A DNA stretch of 64,000 bases from Oceanimonas baumannii. Lineage in GTDB: Bacteria; Pseudomonadota; Gammaproteobacteria; Enterobacterales; Aeromonadaceae. The notes below the pieces were generated by a model, which did not search any database, had not been told where the DNA came from, and saw nothing but the letters and a program-made list of their open reading frames with translations. This document shows positions 47,995 to 56,114 of this stretch, one piece after another. The position numbers and the translations under genes were made by a program. The stretch spans positions 1-64,000 of the forward strand of contig NZ_NQJF01000012.1 of assembly GCF_002245495.1 (NCBI RefSeq), given 5' to 3'. Position 1 is the stretch's first letter. Every line of letters begins with the position of its first letter.

Positions 47995-48468
47995 TTACTC
48001 GTGCAGCAGGCTGCCTACCTGCAGCATGGGGGCCACGTCCAGATCGTGGGCGTTCATCATCGAGGAGATACGCTGAAGCGATGAGAGCAGCAGGTTCTGC
48101 TCCCACTCTTCCAGCGACTGAAAACGCTGAATAAAGCTTTCCTGCAGCGGACGTGGCGCGGTTTTCAGTTTTTCTATGCCGTCTTCGGTCAGTACGGCAT
48201 GCACTTTCCGCTTATCGGTCTGGCTGCGCTCCCGGCGAACCAGACTTTTCTGTTCCAGGCGATCAATAATTGTTGTCGCGGTAGCCTGGCTCATATTGGT
48301 TGCCTGGGCCAGCTTGCGCATGGTGATATCACCATGCTCGCTGATGGACTGCATTAATAACAGCTGAGGGCCGGTCAGGCCGGACGCTTTGCTGAGCTGG
48401 CGCGAATGGAGATCGATGGCGCGAATGATCTGGCGCAGGGCCACCAGTACCTCTTCATGTTTTTCCAC
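47995..48468 (-). CDS. MarR-family transcriptional regulator
   Basis: A 157-aa winged-helix regulator with SGLTGPQLLLMQSISEHG, the recognition helix TNMSQATATTIIDRLEQKSLVRR and the wing SQTDKRKVHAVLTEDG. A GTG start at 48468 with AGG 6 nt upstream is preferred; the frame stays open to 48534. It is convergent with yjaG and ~165 bp from the divergent hutC. Its ligand and targets are unknown. Confidence 0.85.
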   Translation of the reverse strand: MEKHEEVLVALRQIIRAIDLHSRQLSKASGLTGPQLLLMQSISEHGDITMRKLAQATNMSQATATTIIDRLEQKSLVRRERSQTDKRKVHAVLTEDGIEKLKTAPRPLQESFIQRFQSLEEWEQNLLLSSLQRISSMMNAHDLDVAPMLQVGSLLHE

Positions 48469-48593
48469 AATCAACCTGCTATCTCTTGATGTAATAAAGG
48501 GGCGCGTGCCGAAATTGCGCGCACCATAGCGCAAAACCGGTGAAGTGGAAAGATCAGCCTCATGGTTTGCGGGTCAGTATCGTGACTCATGGT

Positions 48594-48611
48594 CAATTGT
48601 ATGTACAATTG
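48594..48611. promoter_or_regulatory. HutC operator upstream of hutC
   Basis: CAATTGTA-TG-TACAATTG is an almost perfect dyad containing the TTGTAT-TACAA core expected for HutC (TTGTATATACAA-like). It lies 23 bp before the hutC start, so HutC is probably autoregulated. It might also influence the divergent MarR gene. Confidence 0.75.
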
Positions 48612-48633
48612 AGTTCCACCAGCAGGAGGCCAT

Positions 48634-49341
48634 GTGACCCAGTCGATTCCACTCTATAAGCAGATCAAGCAGCATATTCTGGCTCGTATCGAGTCGGGCG
48701 AGTATCCGCTGCATCAGCAGATCCCTCCCGAGCAGGAGCTGGCGGTGCAGTTTAAAGTCAGCCGCATGACTGCCCACAAGGCCATTCGCGATCTGGTACA
48801 GGAAGGTTATCTGATGCGCCGGGCCGGACTGGGTACCTTTGTTACCGAGCCCAAGGCCGAATCTCCCCTGGCCGATATCAACAATATCGCTGACGAAGTG
48901 CGCAGCCGCGGTCATGACTATGGTAACCGGGTAGTGGTGCTGGACAGCCGGCGCGCCGACGAGGAAGTGGCGCTCAATATGGGGATGCGGCTGAATTCAA
49001 AAGTGTTTCATTCGGTGCTGGTTCATCTGGAAAACGGCGTGCCCATTCAGGTGGAGGAACGTTTCGTCAATCCGCAACTGGCACCGGGTTACCTGCAGTG
49101 TGACTTTGGCCGTCAGACCCCTAATGCGTATCTGGTGACACAATGCCCGTTGTCTGACATGGAGCACATTGTTGAAGCCCGGCTGGCCCCGGCAGACATT
49201 GGTGACTGGCTGCAGATCCCACACCAGCAACCCTGCCTGCTGGTTACCCGCCGTACCTGGTCTCTCAACCAGCTGGTGAGTTTTGCCCGGCTCTGGCATC
49301 CCGGCAACCGCTACAAGCTGAGATCAACCCTGAAGCTGTAG
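48634..49341 (+). CDS. hutC: Histidine utilization repressor HutC
   Basis: A 235-aa GntR/HutC-family repressor. The N-terminal winged helix has PPEQELAVQFKVSRMTAHKAIRDLVQEGYL. The UTRA ligand domain follows (about 90-230, with VFHSVLVHLENGVPIQVEERFVNP). In known systems urocanate releases it from DNA. The start is GTG after AGGAGG. It lies 2 kb from the hutI/transporter promoters where two matching operators sit. Confidence 0.94.
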   Translation: MTQSIPLYKQIKQHILARIESGEYPLHQQIPPEQELAVQFKVSRMTAHKAIRDLVQEGYLMRRAGLGTFVTEPKAESPLADINNIADEVRSRGHDYGNRVVVLDSRRADEEVALNMGMRLNSKVFHSVLVHLENGVPIQVEERFVNPQLAPGYLQCDFGRQTPNAYLVTQCPLSDMEHIVEARLAPADIGDWLQIPHQQPCLLVTRRTWSLNQLVSFARLWHPGNRYKLRSTLKL

Positions 49342-49373
49342 GGAGCCGGGAATTCACGACTCCCAAGCCCCTG

Positions 49374-49910
49374 TTACCGCCAGCGGATCAGCTGCAGATC
49401 CAGGCTGTGGCTGCCGTCGGTGAGCTGAACTTCCTCATCCTGCAAGGTGGCAAACAGATCCATGCTGCGCTGGCACAGCTCTCCCAGCTGGGCCGGCTGG
49501 GGATCCGCCAGATGGAAGATCTCCAGTCTGGGTAGCTGGCCCAGCTCTATCTTGTGTTTGTTCCACCATTCGTCGGCGCTGCGGCCGCCATAGCTGTATA
49601 TCACTACCTGCTCAGCCCGGGACAGGGCCTGCTTGATCCGCTTGACGCTGGGTTCACCCAGTTCCACCCACAGCACGATGCGGCCATCGGGTGCTTTTTG
49701 CCAAAGCTCCGGCTCATCGTCGGTACTCAGGCCCTTGGTAAAGCTCAGATCTTCATCGGCATGGCGGATAAAGGCCAGCAGCCGTACCATCAGGCGAATA
49801 TCGGTTTCGGACGGATGCTGGGCCACGGTCAGGCTATGAGCCTGATAATAGTGGCGGGTCAGATCGCTGATATTGATGCGCACCTTGCGCAGGGTGGCGG
49901 AGAGAGCCAT
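49374..49910 (-). CDS. yaeQ: YaeQ family protein
   Basis: A 178-aa protein of the YaeQ family, with a PD-(D/E)xK nuclease-like fold. Family features are ATLRKVRINISDLTRHYYQ, HPSETDIRLMVRLLAFI, KGLSTDDEPELW and IVLWVELGEPS. The start at 49910 gives the family N-terminus MALSATLRK. It is inserted inside the hut region and convergent with hutC. Its biochemical role is unproven. Confidence 0.92.
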   Translation of the reverse strand: MALSATLRKVRINISDLTRHYYQAHSLTVAQHPSETDIRLMVRLLAFIRHADEDLSFTKGLSTDDEPELWQKAPDGRIVLWVELGEPSVKRIKQALSRAEQVVIYSYGGRSADEWWNKHKIELGQLPRLEIFHLADPQPAQLGELCQRSMDLFATLQDEEVQLTDGSHSLDLQLIRWR

Positions 49911-49964
49911 GAACGGGTTCCGTGTAAAAGCGGACATAGTAGCGGCAAGCGGCCTGATGAGCCA

Positions 49965-49990
49965 TTAAAAAGCCCGTCGAGGACGGGCCG
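49965..49990 (-). terminator. Terminator of the YjiH-type gene
   Basis: On the minus strand, GCCCGTC-CTC-GACGGGC is followed by a T-run, 20 bp after the stop. Confidence 0.9.
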
Positions 49991-50010
49991 GTAAAATGAC
50001 TGAAGCGGAT

Positions 50011-51321
50011 TCAGGGAGCAATCAACATGCCTACCGGAATGGCCAGCAACAAGCTCAAAAAGGCGCGGATAAACCAGATAAGCACCAGGGTGCCCACTTT
50101 CAGAGGGATGCGGGTGGCCAGAATGCAGGGAATGGATGCCGAGAAAAACAGTACAGACGACACGCACACGACGCCGGCGGCAAAGCGGGCGACAAAATCA
50201 GCTTCTGCCATCAGCAGTGCCGGCAGAAACATTTCCGCCAGGCCCGAGGCGGTTGCCCGGGATAGCGCCATGCCTTCTTCCAGTCCCCATATCAGGGTGG
50301 CCGGGTAGAACAGATAACCCAGCCAGTCGAACAGGGGGGTGTATTTTGATACCAGCAGTCCCAGCAGCCCTACCGACATGATGGAAGGCAGAATGCTGAT
50401 GGTCATCATCAGGCCGTCACGAAAGTTTTCCAGTACGTTGCGGGGCAGGGGCGGGGCCTGCTCTGCAACCCGCAGGCCGTTTTGCCAGGCGACCGCCAGA
50501 CGTTTTCCGGGCTCTCCCACCGGCTCCCGGTGCTCGGCGCTGTCATCCATGCGGGACAGGGGGGGTAACCTGACGGTAATGGCAGTGACCACAAAGGTGA
50601 TGAGCAGCGTCAGCCAGAAATACTGATTCCAGATATCCATCAAATCCAGGGTCTTGGCCACAATAATCATAAAGGTGGCAGAGACGGTGGAAAAGCCGGT
50701 GGCGATAATGGCGGCTTCCCGGGCGGAGTAGTGCCCGGCGCGGTATACCCGGTTGGTGATCAGCAACCCGATGGAATAACTACCCACAAAGGAGGCCACC
50801 GCATCAATGGCTGAGCGCCCTGGGGTGCGCCAGACCGGCCGCATCAGCTTCTGTACCAGAATACCGATGGCTTCCAGCATGCCGTAGCCAACCAGAAAGG
50901 CGAGAAACACAGAGCCGACCGGCACAATCAGTCCGACCGAAATCACCAGCTTGTTAAACAGAAAGGGCAGCATGTCCGGGGTTTGCAGTGCCGCCGGCCC
51001 CGCGCCGGTGAGGGCCAGCGCGCCGGCAATCACGCCCAGCCATTTGAGCAACATAAATATCTTATCGGTAAGGCTGCGTCGCCATTGCCCGCTGACCAGC
51101 GGATGCAGGGCTCCCGCCAGTATCATGGCCATGGCATACCAGCCGGCACCGGTGTCTCCCAGAGCGGTGCGTAACCAGCCCACCATATGATCCAGAGGGA
51201 TACTGGTTTTTCCGGCCAGGGTGACAGGAATAAAAAAGATAAAGATACCCACGGCGCTGAGCCCAAGCAGGCGAAGGTTTGCCTGCAGGGAAGCGCGGGA
51301 ATCGGTGGTGGCGTACTGCAT
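50011..51321 (-). CDS. YjiH-type membrane protein of the hut region (Gate/nucleoside-recognition domain)
   Basis: A 436-aa inner-membrane protein with 10-11 hydrophobic segments of the YjiH family. Gate-domain-like repeats are visible (VGSYSIGLLITNRVYRAGHYSAREAAIIATGFSTVSATF and GMALSRATASGLAEMFLPALL). Its promoter region shares a HutC-type operator and a CRP-like site with divergent hutI. It is therefore very likely part of histidine or imidazole-compound uptake, though transport by YjiH proteins has not been shown to my knowledge. Confidence 0.85.
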   Translation of the reverse strand: MQYATTDSRASLQANLRLLGLSAVGIFIFFIPVTLAGKTSIPLDHMVGWLRTALGDTGAGWYAMAMILAGALHPLVSGQWRRSLTDKIFMLLKWLGVIAGALALTGAGPAALQTPDMLPFLFNKLVISVGLIVPVGSVFLAFLVGYGMLEAIGILVQKLMRPVWRTPGRSAIDAVASFVGSYSIGLLITNRVYRAGHYSAREAAIIATGFSTVSATFMIIVAKTLDLMDIWNQYFWLTLLITFVVTAITVRLPPLSRMDDSAEHREPVGEPGKRLAVAWQNGLRVAEQAPPLPRNVLENFRDGLMMTISILPSIMSVGLLGLLVSKYTPLFDWLGYLFYPATLIWGLEEGMALSRATASGLAEMFLPALLMAEADFVARFAAGVVCVSSVLFFSASIPCILATRIPLKVGTLVLIWFIRAFLSLLLAIPVGMLIAP

Positions 51322-51352
51322 TGAATAAACCTCCCTGTATTTTGTTTATTTA

Positions 51353-51364
51353 ATGTATATACAT
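51353..51364. promoter_or_regulatory. HutC-type operator, transporter side
   Basis: ATGTATATACAT is a perfect 12-bp palindrome with the TGTATATACA core, 32 bp before the YjiH-type gene start. Confidence 0.75.
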
Positions 51365-51400
51365 AAACGCTGTTAATGTTAATGGTATGTTTTTGTTTCA

Positions 51401-51416
51401 TGTGATCACTGTCAAA
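51401..51416. promoter_or_regulatory. CRP-like site in the hut divergent region
   Basis: TGTGATCACTGTCAAA matches TGTGA-N6-TCACA at nine of ten key positions. It overlaps TTGACA (minus strand, 51410-51415), a -35 candidate for the YjiH-type gene. It sits ~87 bp before hutI, suggesting catabolite control of both directions. Confidence 0.55.
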
Positions 51417-51442
51417 AAATGTATGGTTTTTTAAATTTTGCC

Positions 51443-51479
51443 TTGATAGTCTTATTTTATGAGTTTAAATGTATATACA
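51443..51479 (+). promoter_or_regulatory. hutI promoter with HutC operator
   Basis: TTGATA (51443-51448) and TTAAAT (51465-51470), 16 bp apart, form a candidate promoter. The palindrome TGTATATACA (51470-51479) follows the -10 directly, a good place for HutC to block initiation. The hutI start is 24 bp further on. Confidence 0.7.
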
Positions 51480-51502
51480 AATAGAGCAGCAAGGAGCCAG
51501 TC

Positions 51503-52708
51503 ATGTCACAAGCGGATCGCCTCTGGATCAACGTCACCCTGTTCAATGGCCTTAATACCGCCGTTGAGCCCATGGCGGTGGCGGTAACAAACGGCCTCGT
51601 TACCCGGGTGAGCCCGATGCGCGAACTGCCGGCCAGCGAGCAGGTAGCCGTAGAGGTGATTGATGCCGGAGGCAGGCTGCTGACCCCCGGGCTGGTGGAC
51701 TGCCATACCCACCTGGTGTTTGGCGGCAACCGTGCCGGCGAGTTCGAGGCCCGGCTGGAAGGCAAAAGCTACGAAGAGATTGCCCGTGCCGGCGGCGGCA
51801 TAATCAGCACGGTGCGCGCAACCCGCTCTGCCAGTGAAGACGAGCTGTTTAACGCCGCCTTGCCACGGCTGGAGGCACTGATGGCGGAAGGGGCAACCAC
51901 GGTGGAGATCAAATCCGGTTATGGCCTGACCGTAGAACACGAGCTCAAAATGTTGCGGGTAGCCCGCCGTCTGGGCCGGGAACGGCCGGTGCGGGTGGTG
52001 ACCACTCTGCTGGGTGCCCATGCCTTGCCGCCGGAATATAAAGACGACGCCGACGGGTATATCGAGCTGGTGTGCAATCACATGATCCCGGCGGCGGCCG
52101 CCGAGGGGCTGGCCGACGCAGTGGACGTGTTTTGTGAAGGCATTGCCTTTTCGGTGGAACAGTGCCAGCGGGTGTATGCCGTCGCCAAAGAACATGGTCT
52201 GGCCATCAAGGGCCATACCGAGCAATTGTCCAACCTCGGCGGCAGTGCCGCGGCGGCCCGGGCCGGGGCTCTGTCGGTAGATCATATTGAATATCTGGAT
52301 GAAGCCGGAGTGAAGGCGCTGGCCGAGAGCGGGACCGTTGCCACCCTGTTGCCCGGTGCCTTTTATATGCTGCGAGAAACCCGGGTGCCGCCCATTGAGT
52401 TGTTGCGCCGCTATGAGGTGCCCATGGCCCTGGCCACTGACGCTAATCCCGGTACCTCACCTATTTTCAGCCTGCGGCTGATGCTGAACATGGCCTGTAC
52501 CCTGTTCCGGCTGACGCCGCAGGAAGCCCTGTGCGGAATCACTGCTCACGGTGCGCGGGCACTGGGGCTGCAGGAGCAGACCGGGCGTATTGCCCCTGGC
52601 TTGCAGGCGGATCTCTGCCTGTGGAACACGAACAATCCGGCCGAGCTGGCTTACAGCGTGGGTCTGCCCACTCTGGCACAGCGAGTTATTGCCGGAAAGA
52701 CACACTGA
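51503..52708 (+). CDS. hutI: Imidazolonepropionase
   Basis: A 401-aa amidohydrolase that opens 4-imidazolone-5-propanoate to N-formimino-L-glutamate, the third step of histidine breakdown. Metal sites are [21 protein letters not shown] and the Asp in [12 protein letters not shown]. It is the first gene of hutI-hutU-BCCT-lyase-hutH and lies 45 bp before hutU. Confidence 0.97.
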   Translation: MSQADRLWINVTLFNGLNTAVEPMAVAVTNGLVTRVSPMRELPASEQVAVEVIDAGGRLLTPGLVDCHTHLVFGGNRAGEFEARLEGKSYEEIARAGGGIISTVRATRSASEDELFNAALPRLEALMAEGATTVEIKSGYGLTVEHELKMLRVARRLGRERPVRVVTTLLGAHALPPEYKDDADGYIELVCNHMIPAAAAEGLADAVDVFCEGIAFSVEQCQRVYAVAKEHGLAIKGHTEQLSNLGGSAAAARAGALSVDHIEYLDEAGVKALAESGTVATLLPGAFYMLRETRVPPIELLRRYEVPMALATDANPGTSPIFSLRLMLNMACTLFRLTPQEALCGITAHGARALGLQEQTGRIAPGLQADLCLWNTNNPAELAYSVGLPTLAQRVIAGKTH

Positions 52709-52753
52709 ATTGACACCACCGTATTTATTACGAAACCGAAGAGGGAATTTTCC

Positions 52754-54436
52754 ATGTCACAGCAACACGATCGTCACGATACTAGCCGTGTTATCAAGGC
52801 GCCCACCGGCGTTAACAAAATCTGTAAAAGCTGGCTCACCGAAGCCGCTTACCGCATGCTGCACAACAACCTGCACCCGGACGTGGCCGAGCGCCCCGAA
52901 GATCTGGTGGTATACGGTGGTATTGGCCGTGCGGCCCGCAACTGGCCCTGCTTTGATCGTATCAAGGATGTGCTGACCCGGCTGGAAGACGACGAAACCC
53001 TGCTGATCCAGTCCGGCAAGCCGGTGGGCGTGTTCAAGACCCACGCCGATGCACCGCGGGTACTGCTGGCCAACTCCAACCTGGTGCCCCACTGGGCCAA
53101 CTGGGAGCACTTCAACGAGCTCGATAAAAAAGGCCTGATGATGTATGGCCAGATGACCGCCGGATCCTGGATCTACATCGGCTCTCAGGGCATTGTGCAG
53201 GGCACCTACGAAACCTTTGTGGCCATGGCCAAGCAGCACTTCAACGGCGAAGCCAAAGGCCGCTGGATCCTCACCGGCGGTCTGGGCGGCATGGGCGGTG
53301 CCCAGCCCCTGGCTGCTACCATGGCCGGCTTCAGCTGTATTGCGGTGGAATGCGACGAGACCCGTATCGATTTCCGTCTGCGTACCCGCTATGTCGACAA
53401 AAAGGCGCACAGCCTGGATGAGGCTCTGGGCATCATCGATGAAGCCCACGCCAAGGGCGAAGCGGTGTCTGTGGGTCTGCTCGGAAACTGTGCCGACATC
53501 TTCCCGGAGATTGTTGAGCGCGGCATCGTGCCGGATGTGACCACCGATCAGACCAGTGCCCACGATCCGCTGAACGGCTACCTGCCGCAGGGCTGGACCA
53601 TGGAATACGCCGCTGAAATGCGTCAGAAGGACGAAGCCGCTGTGGTGGATGCCGCCAAGGAGTCCATGGCCATTCAGGTGCGCGCCATGCTGGCGCTGCA
53701 GGAGCGTGGTTCGGCCGCTACCGACTACGGCAATAACATTCGCCAGATGGCCAAGGAAAAGGGTGTTGAGAACGCCTTTGACTTCCCCGGTTTCGTGCCA
53801 GCCTATATTCGCCCGCTGTTCTGCCAGGGTATCGGCCCGTTCCGCTGGGTGGCGCTGTCCGGTGATCCGGAAGATATTTACAAGACCGACGCCAAGGTGA
53901 AGGAGCTGATCCCCGACGATCCGCACCTGCACAACTGGCTCGATATGGCCCGGGAACGGATCAGCTTCCAGGGACTGCCGGCCCGGATCTGCTGGGTTGG
54001 CCTCAAGGATCGTGCCCGTCTCGGCCAGGCCTTTAACGACATGGTCAAAAGCGGCGAACTCAAGGCACCCATCGTGATCGGCCGGGATCACCTGGACTCC
54101 GGCTCGGTGGCCAGCCCCAACCGGGAAACCGAAGCCATGCAGGACGGCTCTGATGCGGTTTCCGACTGGCCGCTGCTGAACGCCCTGCTGAACACCGCCG
54201 GCGGTGCCACCTGGGTATCTCTGCACCATGGCGGTGGTGTGGGTATGGGCTTCAGCCAGCACTCGGGAGTGGTGATCGTCGCCGATGGTACCGATGCCGC
54301 CGCCGCCCGTCTGGGCCGGGTGCTGCGTAACGACCCGGGTACCGGAGTCATGCGTCACGCCGATGCCGGTTATGATATTGCCATTGACTGTGCCCGCGAG
54401 CAGGGGCTGGATCTGCCGATGGTTACTGTGAGCTGA
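52754..54436 (+). CDS. hutU: Urocanate hydratase
   Basis: A 560-aa NAD+-dependent urocanase converting urocanate to imidazolonepropionate. The NAD-binding part has [42 protein letters not shown] and [15 protein letters not shown] are family motifs. The length matches Pseudomonas HutU (~557). High-GC, core-like codon use contrasts with the next two genes. Confidence 0.97.
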   Translation: MSQQHDRHDTSRVIKAPTGVNKICKSWLTEAAYRMLHNNLHPDVAERPEDLVVYGGIGRAARNWPCFDRIKDVLTRLEDDETLLIQSGKPVGVFKTHADAPRVLLANSNLVPHWANWEHFNELDKKGLMMYGQMTAGSWIYIGSQGIVQGTYETFVAMAKQHFNGEAKGRWILTGGLGGMGGAQPLAATMAGFSCIAVECDETRIDFRLRTRYVDKKAHSLDEALGIIDEAHAKGEAVSVGLLGNCADIFPEIVERGIVPDVTTDQTSAHDPLNGYLPQGWTMEYAAEMRQKDEAAVVDAAKESMAIQVRAMLALQERGSAATDYGNNIRQMAKEKGVENAFDFPGFVPAYIRPLFCQGIGPFRWVALSGDPEDIYKTDAKVKELIPDDPHLHNWLDMARERISFQGLPARICWVGLKDRARLGQAFNDMVKSGELKAPIVIGRDHLDSGSVASPNRETEAMQDGSDAVSDWPLLNALLNTAGGATWVSLHHGGGVGMGFSQHSGVVIVADGTDAAAARLGRVLRNDPGTGVMRHADAGYDIAIDCAREQGLDLPMVTVS

Positions 54437-54460
54437 GTACAAACTTTGCAATAAAAAGGG

Positions 54461-54486
54461 AGCCGGCCTGGAGGGTCGGCTTTCGT
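54461..54486 (+). terminator. Weak terminator-like hairpin after hutU
   Basis: AGCCGGCC / GGTCGGCT with a TGGAG loop and a short pyrimidine tail (TTTCGTTCC). It may reduce, but need not stop, read-through into the BCCT gene. Confidence 0.45.
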
Positions 54487-54521
54487 TCCGGTTTTGATGC
54501 AATGTGTACAAGGAAGACATC

Positions 54522-56114
54522 ATGTCTGTAAACGGAAAGAAAAGCCTTAATGTCGGGGTATTTGCCCCGGCTTTTGCGATTGTACTTATCGCCGTGGCCG
54601 TGGGCCTGATCAACAATGAGCTACTGGTGAACGTAGCCAAGAATATTTTCTATTTTTCGCTCTCTGATTTTGCCTGGTTGTATCAGCTGCTGGCAGTATT
54701 GGCACTGGGGGTAGTGGGGTACATCTTCTTCTCCAAAGCTGGAGATATTCGTTTGGGCGGAGCAAATGCCAAGCCGAAGTTCTCGATGGCATCCAACTTT
54801 GCGATGGCCCTGACCGGGGGAATTGCGACCGGCGTCGTTACCTATTCCGTGAACGAACCTATTATCTACATGGGAAATATATACGGGGAAATCGGTAACC
54901 AGTCGTTTTCAGCCAATAGCGCCGAAGCCGCGATCTTCGCCATTGCCAGAAGCTTCCATAACTGGAGCTTTATACCCTACGCGATTTATTCCATTGTCGG
55001 TCTGATGATCGGCTATATGCATTATAACCGTAAGCAGGCCTTCTCCATTGCCTCTACCATCTCCCCGGTTATAGGCAGCAAGGAACGCAAGCCGGTAGTT
55101 CGTTCCTTGATCGATATTATTTCGGTACTGGCGATTGCACTGGGTCTGGCTTCTTCTCTGGGGGCAGGCTTAGCCCTGATCAGCTCAGGCATTGAAGCAG
55201 AGTACGGCATTCAGTCGAACCCCATTACCTGGCTGGTGCTGACGCTGATCATTGCTGCCATTTTTATTACTTCTGCGCTATCCGGGCTGAAGCGTGGCAT
55301 CAAGTTTCTTTCGTCGATCAATGCCTATATTTTCTATGCGTTTGTGGTAATTCTTTTGCTGGTAGGACCCGTCAGTTATATTTTGAGCCTGTCAGTGACC
55401 AGCTTGGGCTACTGGTTGGATAATTTCTTTCTATGGGCGTTTGATACCAAGGAATCTGGTGGTGAGGCCCTGGTCACCTGGTGGACCATGTACGACTGGT
55501 CCATCTGGATTGCATATGCTCCTCTGATGGGGTTATTTCTGGCGCGTATTTCCTACGGTCGCACCCTGCGTGAGTTTCTGATCATTAACTGGATCCTGCC
55601 TTCTGTATTCGGCATTGTCTGGTTTGCTATTTGGGGGGGATCCGCTCTTAAGTGGCAGCTGGACGGTACTCTGGATCTGGTGAAGGTTGTGTCCGAAAAC
55701 GGGGCCGTTTCGGGGCTGTGGGGCTTCCTGCAACACTTACCTTTTTCGACCGTGTTGGTTCCCTTGGCGATTTTCACACTGATCATCTCTTTTGCTACCG
55801 CAGCCGACTCCATGTCGTCCACCATTGCTACCATCTGTACTAAGAATATCAATGCAGAGGAAGAATCCCCCAAAGCCCAGAAGGTAATCTGGGGTGTGTC
55901 CATCAGTGTAATTGCCTACATCATGGTGGCTTTCGGAGGTGGTGCTCAAGGGGTTGATGGGATCAAATATCTTGCCGCAGCTGGCGGTTTCACCGTGCTA
56001 TTCCTATTCGTTCTGATCGTTGCGTCCAGCATTAGGGTGTTCATCACTAAGAAGGACGGAGAACGTGTCGAGCAGCCGGACTCAGCTCTCTTGCCGGGAG
56101 GCGTTCATGAATAA
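54522..56114 (+). CDS. BCCT-family transporter (betaine/carnitine/choline type)
   Basis: A 530-aa transporter with 12 membrane segments. The family signature is WWTMYDWSIWIAYAPLMGLFLARISYGRTLREF (residues ~324-356), where the Trp/Tyr residues form the aromatic box that binds quaternary ammonium groups in BCCT proteins. AAGGA is 7 nt before the ATG at 54522. The stop overlaps the next gene by 8 nt. GC content looks lower than in hutU and hutH. In this setting it may import a trimethylated histidine derivative, histidine or urocanate; the first is favoured by the partner lyase. Confidence 0.9.
   Translation: MSVNGKKSLNVGVFAPAFAIVLIAVAVGLINNELLVNVAKNIFYFSLSDFAWLYQLLAVLALGVVGYIFFSKAGDIRLGGANAKPKFSMASNFAMALTGGIATGVVTYSVNEPIIYMGNIYGEIGNQSFSANSAEAAIFAIARSFHNWSFIPYAIYSIVGLMIGYMHYNRKQAFSIASTISPVIGSKERKPVVRSLIDIISVLAIALGLASSLGAGLALISSGIEAEYGIQSNPITWLVLTLIIAAIFITSALSGLKRGIKFLSSINAYIFYAFVVILLLVGPVSYILSLSVTSLGYWLDNFFLWAFDTKESGGEALVTWWTMYDWSIWIAYAPLMGLFLARISYGRTLREFLIINWILPSVFGIVWFAIWGGSALKWQLDGTLDLVKVVSENGAVSGLWGFLQHLPFSTVLVPLAIFTLIISFATAADSMSSTIATICTKNINAEEESPKAQKVIWGVSISVIAYIMVAFGGGAQGVDGIKYLAAAGGFTVLFLFVLIVASSIRVFITKKDGERVEQPDSALLPGGVHE

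Noticed and set aside
54496-54512. AATGTGTACAAGG before the BCCT gene as a fourth HutC operator
   Set aside because: It lacks the central spacing of the other three sites and only half of the dyad matches.
52757-54640. A 627-codon open frame on the minus strand opposite hutU
   Set aside because: It mirrors hutU exactly, has no ribosome site or recognisable domain, and arises from the high-GC codon pattern of hutU.
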